Assembly: GCA_018267285.1 (NCBI GenBank) | Contig: JAFDYU010000003.1 | Location: 62,001 to 126,000, forward strand | Direction of reading: 5' to 3' | Source: Bacteroidota bacterium | GTDB lineage: Bacteria; Bacteroidota; Bacteroidia; Cytophagales; Cyclobacteriaceae | Length of the DNA: 64,000 nucleotides | In this document: positions 8,175 through 17,020 of the stretch, one piece after another | Layout of the letters: every line of letters starts with the position of its first letter | Position numbering within the stretch: the stretch's first letter is position 1 | Position numbers and translations under genes: made by a program | The notes under the pieces: generated by a model | What the model was told of the DNA's origin: nothing | What the model saw: only the letters and a program-made list of their open reading frames with translations | The model's database searches: none

Positions 8175-10535
8175 CTATTTTAGTATAACTATAGTTATGC
8201 CATCACCACCGCGGTCGGCATGTTCATCGGCAAGGGAGGCAACTTGTTTTACTTTTCGCAGATGTTCGCGCACAATTTTTCGAAGTACACCTTCGCCTTT
8301 TCCATGAATAATTTTTAGTTCACTTTGGCTTAATAAAATCGCATCATCTAAAAAACGATCGAGCTCCGGTATCACTTCATCGGCACGTTTACCGCGCAGG
8401 TCTAATGTAGCCACAAAGGAAGATTGCTTAGACACCACATCAAGACCGAGGGATTTGGCCTTGCGCACCGAAGAAGGTTCCGCCAAATCGCTTCGTACCA
8501 ACTGATTTATTTTTACGGTTGAACGAATGCTTCCAAACTCAACCACAGCATTATTGCCTTTGATGCTCACCAGGTTTCCGGTTACGTCCTGCCCCACCAT
8601 CCGTACTTTGTCGCCTTCTTTTACATCTCCGGTGGTGAGCTCTTTTTTTATTTCTGGTTTTACTTTATCCGTAAGCTGCTTTAGGCCTTGCCTCACTTTT
8701 AGTGTTTCTTTTTTTTCGGCTTGGTTAGCCCGGATATGTCGTATCGTTTTTTCTATTTCGCGGTTCGTTTCTTTCAACAGGGAGGCAGCTTCTGTTTTTG
8801 CACGGTCAACTATTTCTTTTTTCTTCGACTCCAATTCGGAGTTCAGTCTTTTATATCGGTCGTGTTCTTCAGCCGTTTTTCTTTCCCTATCGGTTAGTTC
8901 TCTCGAACGGTTTGCAAGCGCTTGCTTTTCTTCGGCAACCGTTTTCATCAAACGCTCAAGCCCGGTTAATTCTTTACCGATGATTTCTTCCGCGGTTGAA
9001 ATGGTTTCGTTGGGCAACCCTGTTTTTCGGGCAATCTCAAGTGCAAATGAACTGCCGGGTTTTCCTATTTCCAACATAAAGAGCGGCTGCATTTTTTTCG
9101 AATCGAATTGCATGGAAGCATTTCGGATGTCGGTACGGTTGGAAGCAAATAATTTTAAATTGTAATAATGGGTGGTGGCCACACCCCATACTTTTTTATC
9201 CACGAGTGCAGTAAGTACAGCTTCAGCAATTCCGCCCCCAAAATTAGGATCAGTGCCGGAGCCCAATTCGTCCATAAGCACTAACGTGGAGTCGGAAGCA
9301 TTACGCAAAAAGAAATTCATGTTTTGCAAATGAGAACTGTATGTGCTCAGGTCGTTGTCGATAGATTGCTGGTCGCCAATATCAAGAAATAGTTTAGAAA
9401 AAATTCCAACCGTTGATTGTTCCGCCATTGGCACCAGCAAGCCGCACTGTACCATGTATTGAATCAAGCCAACGGTTTTAAGGCAAACCGATTTCCCCCC
9501 TGCGTTTGGTCCCGACACTAAAAGGCATCTTGCATCGTCCAACAAATCAATAGTAAGTGGAACGATCTCTCGTTTTCCTTTTAAACTCAGCTGCAATAAA
9601 GGGTGGCGTGCTATGATCCAATTTAACGAAGGCCCGTTAGAAAGTATCGGCAGGGTTGCATCCAATTCAATAGACAATCTGGCTTTGGCATTGTTAAAGT
9701 CGATCAATCCCAAAAAATGAAAAGCAGATTTTATAGTTTCTATGTTTTCGCGCAATAAGGCGGTGATCTCTTTCAAAATTTTAATAACCTCCCTCCGATC
9801 TGCATGGATTAAGTCGCGAATTTCATTGTTGGCTTCCATCGACTCGGCCGGTTCGATAAAGACGGTTTGGCCGGTGGCTGATTCATCTACGATAAAGCCT
9901 TTAAGTTTCCTTTTGTGCTCTGCTAAGATGGGTATAACAACCCGGCCATCGCGCACCGTAAGGGTAGCGCCTTCGGGAATCCAACTTTGCCCGAGCGATT
10001 CGCGGTAGATTTGCTCGGTTAGTTTACGAACACGTCCTTCCTCCTCGCGAAGCCGTTTTCTAATTTGCGCGAGCGCTGGGGTTGCATGGTCTTTAATTTT
10101 TCCTTTATCATTGAATTTATTTTCTATAGAAGGTAACAAGGCGGCCGGTAATCGTACAAATGAATTAAGTTTGAAAAGTTGAGGATATTCTTCTTTTGAT
10201 TGAGTCAAGAACTGAGAGACATCCGTAACCATACGAAGGACTTTAACAACTTCCGAAATAATTTCTTCTTCAATAAAACTTCCTTCAATACGGATTATTT
10301 CAAAATATTGAGATAGATCCTCATAGCTCCCAAGAGGGAACTGTTCCCCCATTTGAATGATTTTCTGAAACTCATTCGTTCGCAAAAGTAAAGTCTCAAC
10401 AGCTTCTTTGTCTTTTAAAAAAGTTATGGCGTTTACTTCGTCCGCACCAAGCTTACCAAAGCAATAAGAAATTAGTTTGGCTTTGATTTGATCGAAGCCA
10501 AGTTTAAACTCAAAATCATTCGGATAAACAGCCAA
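8175..10535 (-). CDS. mutS2: Endonuclease MutS2
   Basis: A 786-residue MutS2-type ATPase. Order: MutS-like core and lever region (1-300); ATPase domain with Walker A GPNAGGKS and Walker B LVLMDELGSGTDPN (about 330-500); long charged coiled coil (about 510-640); beta-barrel KOW-like region; C-terminal Smr domain with LDLRGKRADE and HGKGEGVLRK. MutS2 lacks the mismatch-binding domain. It has been linked to suppression of recombination and, in Bacillus, to rescue of collided ribosomes. It lies 9 bases after the DUF4296 gene, so the two are probably co-transcribed. Confidence 0.96.
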   Translation of the reverse strand: MAVYPNDFEFKLGFDQIKAKLISYCFGKLGADEVNAITFLKDKEAVETLLLRTNEFQKIIQMGEQFPLGSYEDLSQYFEIIRIEGSFIEEEIISEVVKVLRMVTDVSQFLTQSKEEYPQLFKLNSFVRLPAALLPSIENKFNDKGKIKDHATPALAQIRKRLREEEGRVRKLTEQIYRESLGQSWIPEGATLTVRDGRVVIPILAEHKRKLKGFIVDESATGQTVFIEPAESMEANNEIRDLIHADRREVIKILKEITALLRENIETIKSAFHFLGLIDFNNAKARLSIELDATLPILSNGPSLNWIIARHPLLQLSLKGKREIVPLTIDLLDDARCLLVSGPNAGGKSVCLKTVGLIQYMVQCGLLVPMAEQSTVGIFSKLFLDIGDQQSIDNDLSTYSSHLQNMNFFLRNASDSTLVLMDELGSGTDPNFGGGIAEAVLTALVDKKVWGVATTHYYNLKLFASNRTDIRNASMQFDSKKMQPLFMLEIGKPGSSFALEIARKTGLPNETISTAEEIIGKELTGLERLMKTVAEEKQALANRSRELTDRERKTAEEHDRYKRLNSELESKKKEIVDRAKTEAASLLKETNREIEKTIRHIRANQAEKKETLKVRQGLKQLTDKVKPEIKKELTTGDVKEGDKVRMVGQDVTGNLVSIKGNNAVVEFGSIRSTVKINQLVRSDLAEPSSVRKAKSLGLDVVSKQSSFVATLDLRGKRADEVIPELDRFLDDAILLSQSELKIIHGKGEGVLRKIVREHLRKVKQVASLADEHADRGGDGITIVILK

Positions 10536-10544
10536 AGCGATAAT

Positions 10545-10958
10545 TTATTTGGGTGCAGGTTTTACCAGTGCAGGCAACTTTTTTTTGAACGGTAGATTCC
10601 TCTCAACAGGCACCAATCCATTGTTCGGTGCTTTATCCTCACGTTGTTGCCGCAGCGACAACGTATCTATTACAGCATCGTAAACAAGCTCAAGTTCTTT
10701 GGGGTGATCCAGATAATAGGCGTACGTCTTTTTTATCACTGAATCGGAGATATTATGTTTTTGCAAAAGTTTTTTTTCGTATGGTAAAAAATAACGAATG
10801 GACGAGTCGCGGGGCACGGGCACCGCTTCGGTACGCGCCTCTGCCAGATAAACTTCAACCAAAAATGCTGAGAGTTGTGTTTGAGAAAGTACATCTTTGG
10901 GGCGGTCGGTTTGGGTGCACGAAGCCAGTGCCAGCAAAAAGAAGGGTAACCTTCGCAT
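10545..10958 (-). CDS. DUF4296 lipoprotein
   Basis: A 137-residue protein from the ATG at 10958; an upstream in-frame start would add 12 residues before the signal. MRRLPFFLLALASC is a lipoprotein signal with the lipid-accepting Cys at residue 14. The mature part is the small helical DUF4296 family of Bacteroidota (SQTQLSAFLVEVYLAEA... YYLDHPKELELVYDAVIDTL), ending in a Lys/Pro-rich tail. Function is unknown. Its position before mutS2 probably reflects shared transcription rather than function. Confidence 0.85.
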   Translation of the reverse strand: MRRLPFFLLALASCTQTDRPKDVLSQTQLSAFLVEVYLAEARTEAVPVPRDSSIRYFLPYEKKLLQKHNISDSVIKKTYAYYLDHPKELELVYDAVIDTLSLRQQREDKAPNNGLVPVERNLPFKKKLPALVKPAPK

Positions 10959-11053
10959 AGAAAATTCAGTTAATAAAAAAAACAGTATCAGCAAAAATAA
11001 AACCAGACTTCAAATTTAATCCTATTTCTTATTTTTAAGCCCGAAAAATTAAA

Positions 11054-11932
11054 ATGAAAGAACTCCTTAAAAAACTGCGCAGGTACGAAATACAAATCCG
11101 GAAAGCGGTGAACAGCCAGATGCAAGGCGACTTTCATTCGTTGTTTAAGGGATCGGGTCTTGAATTTGATGACGTTAGGCCCTACCAATATGGCGATGAC
11201 ATCCGCACCATCGACTGGAACGTGTCTGCCAAAGGGCACGGCACTTTTGTGAAGACGTTCAAGGAGGAAAAAGAGCAAACCATTTTTTTTATACTCGATG
11301 TAAGCGCATCGCAAGAAATTGGTACGCCCGGCAAAACCAAAGTCGATATTGCCAAAGAAGTGTGTGGGGTGCTTGCGCTCTCCGGAGCAAAAGAATCAAG
11401 CCAACTGGGTCTGATTTGCTTTTCGGACGTGCGCGAGAAAGCCATCAAACCAAAAAAAGGATTGGTGCAGGCTTATGAAATTATTCACCACATCATCAGC
11501 CTAAAACCTAAATCGCTTAAAACCAATCTGGGTAAAGCCATTGCCTTCGCACAAGATTTTATTAAACGGAGAAGCGTAATCATTATGGTTTCCGATTTTA
11601 TTGATGACAATTATTTTCAGGGGTTAAAGTCACTGGCGAGAAAACACGATCTGGTTGCCATTCGTGTCTCCGACAAACGCGAAACTCAGCTCCCAAAATT
11701 GGGTATCATTCCCGTTCTCGACAAAGAATCTCGAAAGACCTTATGGGTGAATACCTCGTTCGGTGGGTTTCGCGAAAAAATTTCTTCGCTCAATACTACT
11801 CGACAGCAAGAGTTGAGCGACTTCGCCAAAAAACATCAAATCAATTTCCTCTCTATCGATACCGATGAAGATTATGTGCCCAAACTGCTAAAACTGTTTA
11901 AAGTAAGGAACAAAGTGCTGAAGACTACATGA
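11054..11932 (+). CDS. DUF58 domain protein (Bat operon)
   Basis: A 292-residue cytosolic protein of the DUF58 family with a VWA-like fold. Family motifs are GSGLEFDDVRPYQYGDD, RTIDWNVSAK and the metal-site-like FILDVSASQ. In Bacteroidota these genes normally follow a moxR AAA+ ATPase gene and precede Bat genes; together they are proposed to act in chaperoning or envelope stress. Here no moxR lies next to it: the upstream gene is the divergent DUF4296-mutS2 pair. It overlaps the next gene by four bases (ATGA). Confidence 0.92.
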   Translation: MKELLKKLRRYEIQIRKAVNSQMQGDFHSLFKGSGLEFDDVRPYQYGDDIRTIDWNVSAKGHGTFVKTFKEEKEQTIFFILDVSASQEIGTPGKTKVDIAKEVCGVLALSGAKESSQLGLICFSDVREKAIKPKKGLVQAYEIIHHIISLKPKSLKTNLGKAIAFAQDFIKRRSVIIMVSDFIDDNYFQGLKSLARKHDLVAIRVSDKRETQLPKLGIIPVLDKESRKTLWVNTSFGGFREKISSLNTTRQQELSDFAKKHQINFLSIDTDEDYVPKLLKLFKVRNKVLKTT

Positions 11933-12879
11933 CCATTCGAACTGCCATTTTTAAATTTAGAATTATTGAAAAACCAGCCTTGCATTGGGTTGCGCTTCTG
12001 TGTATCTATTTTTTAAACACTTCACTTGCATTTTCTCAGCAAATAAAAGTGAATGCAAGATTTAATGCCGACAGCGTTATGATCGGCCAGCCGATTGAAC
12101 TGAGCCTGTCAGTCCGCTACCCCAGCAAACTTACTATCCTGTTTCCCGATTCTTCGTACTCCTTTAAGCCCTTTGAGTTTCAACGAAAAAAAATATACAC
12201 CACTCAATCACGCGATGGCATCAGCCTCGACAGCGTAACGTACCGCCTTGCTACGTATGAGATTGACAGCCTACAACGGTTACGACTGCCTATTTTCATA
12301 GTAAATCCATCCGACTGCACGCAGGTGTTTTCAAACTTCGATTCCGTTCATTTCAAAAATGTTGTGGCTGCAATTCCCGATTCCCTTTCGGCAGATCGCC
12401 TGCCGTTAAAAGTTAAAGTCGATTATCTGAAAGTACCCCGCGAATTTAATTACCTGCTTGCCGGGATTAGCATTGGTATTTTAGCTGTTGTTCTACTCAT
12501 CGTCTGGATTGTTTTTGGCAAACGGATAAAAAAATATTTTCGGTTGAAGAAATTGTTGAAGGGCTACGAAGCATTCCGCCTCAGTTTTGAAAATTCGCTC
12601 GATAAACTCAACCAAAATTTTTCTACCCAACAAGCGGAGCATACGTTGGTGATATGGAAAAAATATCTGGAGACCATGGTTTCCAAGCCATACACTAAAT
12701 ATACATCCAAAGAAATTCGGGCTCTTGAAAATAACGATGAACTGGGCCGGGCACTTGCCTCGATCGACCGCATGATTTATGGACACGACCACCGCAACGT
12801 GCTCCCTCCTTTCGATACGTTAAAAGAATATGGACGCACGCAGTTTGAAAAAAAGAAAACGGAGGTAGCTCATGGATAA
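11929..12879 (+). CDS. BatD-like membrane protein in the DUF58/BatA operon
   Basis: A 316-residue protein with an N-terminal hydrophobic segment (WVALLCIYFLNTSLAFSQ) that looks like a signal peptide or anchor, a beta-rich periplasmic domain (about 40-165), one transmembrane helix (about 170-195, AGISIGILAVVLLIVWIVF) and a cytoplasmic helical tail. This architecture fits the protein found between DUF58 and BatA in Bacteroidota operons. No enzymatic motif is seen. It overlaps both neighbours by four and eight bases, so the three proteins are probably made together. Confidence 0.75.
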   Translation: MTIRTAIFKFRIIEKPALHWVALLCIYFLNTSLAFSQQIKVNARFNADSVMIGQPIELSLSVRYPSKLTILFPDSSYSFKPFEFQRKKIYTTQSRDGISLDSVTYRLATYEIDSLQRLRLPIFIVNPSDCTQVFSNFDSVHFKNVVAAIPDSLSADRLPLKVKVDYLKVPREFNYLLAGISIGILAVVLLIVWIVFGKRIKKYFRLKKLLKGYEAFRLSFENSLDKLNQNFSTQQAEHTLVIWKKYLETMVSKPYTKYTSKEIRALENNDELGRALASIDRMIYGHDHRNVLPPFDTLKEYGRTQFEKKKTEVAHG

Positions 12880-13915
12880 ACTATCGTTGCCCTGGTATTC
12901 GTTAGACTGGTTTGCCGTTTCTACATTCAAAGCACTGACGTGGGAAAATCAGTTTTTTCTATACCTTATTCCTGCTGTGCCTCTATTGTTTTTTGTGCGA
13001 TGGTTGATCCGGTATTTTATCAACCAGAAACTTCCGGTGGCGCTCATCAAAGGAGATTTAAAAAGTTCGGCTATTAATGGGTTGCGGTTTATCCCGGAAA
13101 TTGTTTTAATGTTGGTAGCCACGTTAATTCTTGTTGCCCTGGCAAGGCCGCAACGAAGCAACGAAAAAGTGGAGCAGTGGACAGAAGGTATTGATATAAT
13201 GATTGCTTTGGATATTTCACAATCCATGCAGATCGAAGATTTTCAGCCTAACCGCCTGGAGGCGGCCAAACAAGTTGCCCGAGATTTTATCAAAGGCCGG
13301 CTTCAAGACCGGATCGGGTTGGTTGTTTTTTCGGGCGATGCCTTTTCGCTTGCCCCGCTCACCACCGATTATCCGCTACTGTTCTCTTACTTAGAAGATG
13401 TTTCGTTTGATATGATCGACTCACGCGGCACAGCCATTGGCAGTGCGTTGGCCGTGGTTACCAACCGAATGCGTGAGTCCGAATCAAAATCAAAAGTGTG
13501 CATTCTTATCAGCGATGGCGACAATACGGCCGGCAACATCGACCCGATTACGGCCGCTGAGTTGGCGGCTGCTTACAATATAAAAATTTATACTATCGTG
13601 GTGGGCAAAGAAGGGCTGGTGCCATTTGGCAGAGATTATTTTGGCCGACCGCAGATGGTTGAAAACACGGTGGACGAAACAACCATGCGAAAGATAGCGG
13701 AACTCGGGTCGGGCGAGTTTTTCCGTGCTGCCGATAACCAAGCTTTGAAAGATATTTTTTCTCGAATAGATCAATACGAAAAAGCCGAAATCAAAGAAGG
13801 CCGTTTTAAAGACACTTCCGATTTCTATCAGATCTACTTGCAGTGGGCTATCGTGCTTTTTTTACTGTGGCTTGCACTCAAGTCGAGTTTCATGAGCAAT
13901 GTGCTGCAGGATTGA
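12872..13915 (+). CDS. VWA-domain membrane protein, BatA-like
   Basis: A 347-residue protein. Two transmembrane helices near the N-terminus (about 25-47 and 65-85) precede a periplasmic von Willebrand A domain (about 105-300), and one helix lies near the end (about 320-340). The metal-dependent adhesion site is intact (ALDISQSMQ, the acidic-serine motif, then SDGDN). This is the Bat/Aerotolerance pattern. A batB with TPRs often follows, but here a DUF6090 gene comes next after a 116-base gap, so the operon appears to end here. Confidence 0.9.
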   Translation: MDKLSLPWYSLDWFAVSTFKALTWENQFFLYLIPAVPLLFFVRWLIRYFINQKLPVALIKGDLKSSAINGLRFIPEIVLMLVATLILVALARPQRSNEKVEQWTEGIDIMIALDISQSMQIEDFQPNRLEAAKQVARDFIKGRLQDRIGLVVFSGDAFSLAPLTTDYPLLFSYLEDVSFDMIDSRGTAIGSALAVVTNRMRESESKSKVCILISDGDNTAGNIDPITAAELAAAYNIKIYTIVVGKEGLVPFGRDYFGRPQMVENTVDETTMRKIAELGSGEFFRAADNQALKDIFSRIDQYEKAEIKEGRFKDTSDFYQIYLQWAIVLFLLWLALKSSFMSNVLQD

Positions 13916-14031
13916 TTCGGTGATGTGCAAATTCGGTTTGCATCAACGAATAAGCGAATTAATCAATCAATTCATTAATTTGTGATAATATTTGCCTTCG
14001 ATAATAAGATGAATTATCAAAAAAATAATCT

Positions 14032-14769
14032 ATGATAAAAGTTTTCCATAAACTTAGAACACAACTTTTAGCCGATAACAAGTTCAGCAAGTACTTATTG
14101 TATGCAATCGGAGAAATCTTTCTGGTTGTCATCGGCATATTGATCGCATTGCAAATTAATACATGGAATGATCAGAGAAATCAGCGCGCTAAGGAAGTCC
14201 AATATCTTAAAAATATTAAAAAAGACTTGGAGCTCAACATCTCTCATCTCGACAAATTCATACATGATAGAAAATCAAAAATAGAATCCGCCAAAATAGT
14301 TCTTGAGTATTTCGAAGGGAAACCGCTCACAAATCCTGAATTGTTTTTTGATAATGCGGTGAACATCTATACTTGGAAATTATTTTTCCAGACTAACAAT
14401 ACCTTTCAAGAACTTGTTAATACCGGTGATTTGGCTCTTATACAAAACGATTCAATAAAAAATGCCTTGCTCGATTTGGAAACACTTTATAATGTAATGA
14501 AGGCAGAAGAGGCACACTTTAGGTTTGATTCAGAGGTAACTCTTTATGAGCCGGCCTATCGAACACTGGATTTAAATAAACTTATCAACAACGAACAAAA
14601 AGGTGTAAAAAATAAAGTTGAAGATTTTAAGTCAACTCTGAACGATTTGAAGCAAAAAAATGGATTTGTAATGGCATTGTTTGAATTTGGTACGATACAA
14701 AAGCAACTGGAGCAAATGAAAATAAATTCAAGAAAACTAATTCATCTTATTGATAACGAAATAAATTAG
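14032..14769 (+). CDS. DUF6090 family single-pass membrane protein
   Basis: A 245-residue protein of a family abundant in Bacteroidota. It starts with a basic segment ending KFSKYLLYAIGE, one transmembrane helix (about 27-45, IFLVVIGILIALQIN) and the characteristic TWNDQRN right after it. A long alpha-helical, mostly soluble domain follows with LKNIKKDLE and repeated heptad-like stretches. Function is unknown. The sequence is visibly more AT-rich than the genes on either side. It is probably monocistronic. Confidence 0.85.
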   Translation: MIKVFHKLRTQLLADNKFSKYLLYAIGEIFLVVIGILIALQINTWNDQRNQRAKEVQYLKNIKKDLELNISHLDKFIHDRKSKIESAKIVLEYFEGKPLTNPELFFDNAVNIYTWKLFFQTNNTFQELVNTGDLALIQNDSIKNALLDLETLYNVMKAEEAHFRFDSEVTLYEPAYRTLDLNKLINNEQKGVKNKVEDFKSTLNDLKQKNGFVMALFEFGTIQKQLEQMKINSRKLIHLIDNEIN

Positions 14770-14799
14770 AAGGTTTGAAACCATTTAACTAATCACGAA

Positions 14800-15735
14800 T
14801 CAACTCATCAACCCAGCCTTCCCCCACTCTTCCTTTTCTTGTTCGCTCCACAACTCAGGGAAGAAAATTATCTTCTGAAACCGGGGCGGTAAATATTTCT
14901 GCCAGTTGGTGCCTCCGGTTGCTTTGATGTCTTCGGGAGATTTATGCAAGTATTTTGCTGCCGACTTATAGTGCGACAACGGCCAACGCACGTTGGCCAG
15001 TTCATCAAATTCGCGGAGTCGTTTTTTTACATCGTCTGAAGTCGGGAAAAACTTCGTGTAAATTTTTTTTAAATTTTTATCGGCAAACTTTACAGCTAAT
15101 TGTTTAAACCGGCTATTGTACTTTTGTTCGAACTGCTGAAGGGTTAATGTTTTTTTACCCGTTGCCAATTCGGTAGCACCGCTTCTCCAGTAAAGCTTTT
15201 CGAGTTGCTCGTCTATCGATACATGTTGCATGGAAGCGCGGTCGTTTACATTTACCAGATTGATCAAATCGGTAGAACAGAGCTCGATCATTCGGTATTG
15301 CCCCGATTGAAACCCCGAGGCCGGCAGCAGCGACATCCTGAATTTTAAAAACTGCTCGCGTTCCATACCCGTTACCATCACATCGTACGACCCAACAAGC
15401 TGCTTGAAATAATTATTGATCCGGTCCATACGGTCGCAAAGATATTTTTCTGTCGGTTGAATGTTTTCGCTGACCTGTTCGATTTCCCAAAGTATCAAAT
15501 GAAAATACAATTCGGTGATCTGGTGGTACATAATAAAGACTTTCTCATCGGGAAAATGAGTCTTGGGCGTTTGCAAACTCAAGAGTGTATCGAGGTGAAT
15601 ATAGTCCCAATACGTGAGGTAGTCTGCATACAAAAGGCCATCGAGGTAAGAAGATAGATCTTGCCCCATCACTTCATACTTCTGCTGGAGTTTTTGGAGT
15701 TGTTCGGTTAAATTAGGATTGATCGGGTTAGACAT
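14800..15735 (-). CDS. Tryptophan 2,3-dioxygenase family protein
   Basis: A 311-residue heme dioxygenase that would open the indole ring of L-tryptophan to give N-formylkynurenine, the first step of the kynurenine route. Family marks are LDGLLYADYLTYWDYIHLD, MYHQITELYFHLI (the region of the distal histidine), SGFQSGQYRMIE with the substrate-binding arginine, and GGTNWQKYLPP near the C-terminus. It is divergently placed against a glutaryl-CoA dehydrogenase gene. I leave the symbol empty because kynA/tdo naming varies. Confidence 0.88.
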   Translation of the reverse strand: MSNPINPNLTEQLQKLQQKYEVMGQDLSSYLDGLLYADYLTYWDYIHLDTLLSLQTPKTHFPDEKVFIMYHQITELYFHLILWEIEQVSENIQPTEKYLCDRMDRINNYFKQLVGSYDVMVTGMEREQFLKFRMSLLPASGFQSGQYRMIELCSTDLINLVNVNDRASMQHVSIDEQLEKLYWRSGATELATGKKTLTLQQFEQKYNSRFKQLAVKFADKNLKKIYTKFFPTSDDVKKRLREFDELANVRWPLSHYKSAAKYLHKSPEDIKATGGTNWQKYLPPRFQKIIFFPELWSEQEKEEWGKAGLMS

Positions 15736-15745
15736 GATATATTGA

Positions 15746-15776
15746 TTTGTGCATCGCGGTTAGATGCGTAAATTTG
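15746..15776 (+). promoter_or_regulatory. Bacteroidota-type promoter for the glutaryl-CoA dehydrogenase gene
   Basis: The -33 element TTTG (15746-15749), a 19-base spacer and the -7 element TAAATTTG (15769-15776) match the Bacteroidota consensus TTTG-N19-TAnnTTTG exactly. The start codon follows 29 bases downstream. A short inverted repeat GCATC-N7-GATGC (15751-15767) lies in the spacer and could be an operator. Confidence 0.75.
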
Positions 15777-15805
15777 CATGTTAAAAAAGAATAACCCAAA
15801 CTTTT

Positions 15806-17020
15806 ATGGCCGCACCTGCCGAAGTCACTGCAAAAAAATCGTTGAAACAAGATCGTTACGAAGCTCCCGATTTTTACTGCATCGATGATTTGCTTACGGA
15901 GGAACACAAGCTCATCCGCAGTTCGATACGCGAGTTTGTAAAAAAAGAAATTTCACCCTACATCGAAGACTGGGCGCAGCGTGCGCACTTTCCGTATGAA
16001 ATTGTGCGCAAGTTTGGCGAGATCGGAGCATTTGGGCCAACGGTGCCCCAACAATACGGTGGTGGCGGCCTCGATTACATTTCGTATGGAATTTTGATGC
16101 AAGAAATAGAGCGGGGCGATTCGGGCATGCGTTCCACGGCCTCGGTGCAAGGCTCGTTGGTGATGTATCCCATCTACAAATTTGGAAACGAAGCACAGCG
16201 CAAAAAATATTTGCCCAAATTGGCGAGTGGCGAGTGGCTCGGCTGCTTTGGCTTGACAGAGCCCGACCACGGTTCAAATCCTTCCGGCATGGTTACCAAT
16301 TTTAAGGATATGGGCGACCACTATTTATTAAATGGAGCAAAAATGTGGATTTCGAATTCGCCAAAAGCAGACGTTGCCGTAGTGTGGGCAAAGAATGAAG
16401 CCGGACGAATTCATGGATTGATTGTAGAACGTGGCATGGCCGGATTTTCCACCCCCGAAACCCACGGCAAATGGAGTTTGCGCGCAAGCGCTACGGGCGA
16501 ACTCGTTTTTCACGATGTAAAAGTGCCCAAAGAAAATTTATTGCCCGGCAAAAACGGGTTGGGCGCACCGATGATGTGCCTCGACTCCGCCCGCTACGGC
16601 ATTGCCTGGGGTGCGATTGGCGCTGCCATGGATTGTTACGATTCGGCAAAACGGTACGCTACCGAACGAATTCAATTTGGAAAACCGATCGGGTCGTTTC
16701 AGTTGGTACAGAAAAAATTGGCTGAGATGCTAACCGAAATAACCAAAGCACAGTTGCTCAACTGGCGTTTGGGTATGATGATGAACGAAGGCAAGGCAAG
16801 CACGGCACAAATTTCTTTAGCCAAAAGAAACAATGTTCATGTTGCTTTGGAAATTGCACGCGAAGCACGACAAATTCATGGCGGCATGGGCATTACGGGC
16901 GAATACCCCATTATGCGCCACATGATGAACTTAGAAAGTGTGATCACCTACGAAGGCACACATGATATACACTTGCTAATCCTAGGAAATGAGATTACCG
17001 GGATTCCGGCTTTTGTATAG
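15806..17020 (+). CDS. Glutaryl-CoA dehydrogenase-type acyl-CoA dehydrogenase
   Basis: A 404-residue FAD-dependent acyl-CoA dehydrogenase. Its closest visible match is glutaryl-CoA dehydrogenase, which oxidises and decarboxylates glutaryl-CoA to crotonyl-CoA. Evidence: FAD/substrate loops GLTEPDHGSNP and WISNSP, a mid region RASATGELVFHDVKVP, and the catalytic glutamate in ITYEGTHDIH (Glu383), where the YEGTHDIH form is typical of this subgroup. It is transcribed away from the tryptophan dioxygenase. Both fit degradation of Trp or Lys, though the intermediate steps are not in this window. Confidence 0.9.
   Translation: MAAPAEVTAKKSLKQDRYEAPDFYCIDDLLTEEHKLIRSSIREFVKKEISPYIEDWAQRAHFPYEIVRKFGEIGAFGPTVPQQYGGGGLDYISYGILMQEIERGDSGMRSTASVQGSLVMYPIYKFGNEAQRKKYLPKLASGEWLGCFGLTEPDHGSNPSGMVTNFKDMGDHYLLNGAKMWISNSPKADVAVVWAKNEAGRIHGLIVERGMAGFSTPETHGKWSLRASATGELVFHDVKVPKENLLPGKNGLGAPMMCLDSARYGIAWGAIGAAMDCYDSAKRYATERIQFGKPIGSFQLVQKKLAEMLTEITKAQLLNWRLGMMMNEGKASTAQISLAKRNNVHVALEIAREARQIHGGMGITGEYPIMRHMMNLESVITYEGTHDIHLLILGNEITGIPAFV

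Noticed and set aside
8527-9165. Plus-strand open frame of 212 codons inside mutS2
   Set aside because: It is antisense to the MutS2 coiled coil; the translation is Ser/Phe-rich without domains, as expected from reading a Glu/Lys-rich helix backwards.
12493-12792. Minus-strand open frame inside the BatD-like gene
   Set aside because: It overlaps a gene supported by operon structure and membrane topology; it has no own features.
13930-13955. Hairpin TGATGTGCAAA/TTTGCATCA after the BatA-like gene as a terminator
   Set aside because: The stem contains a two-base bulge and no T tract follows, so intrinsic termination is not supported.
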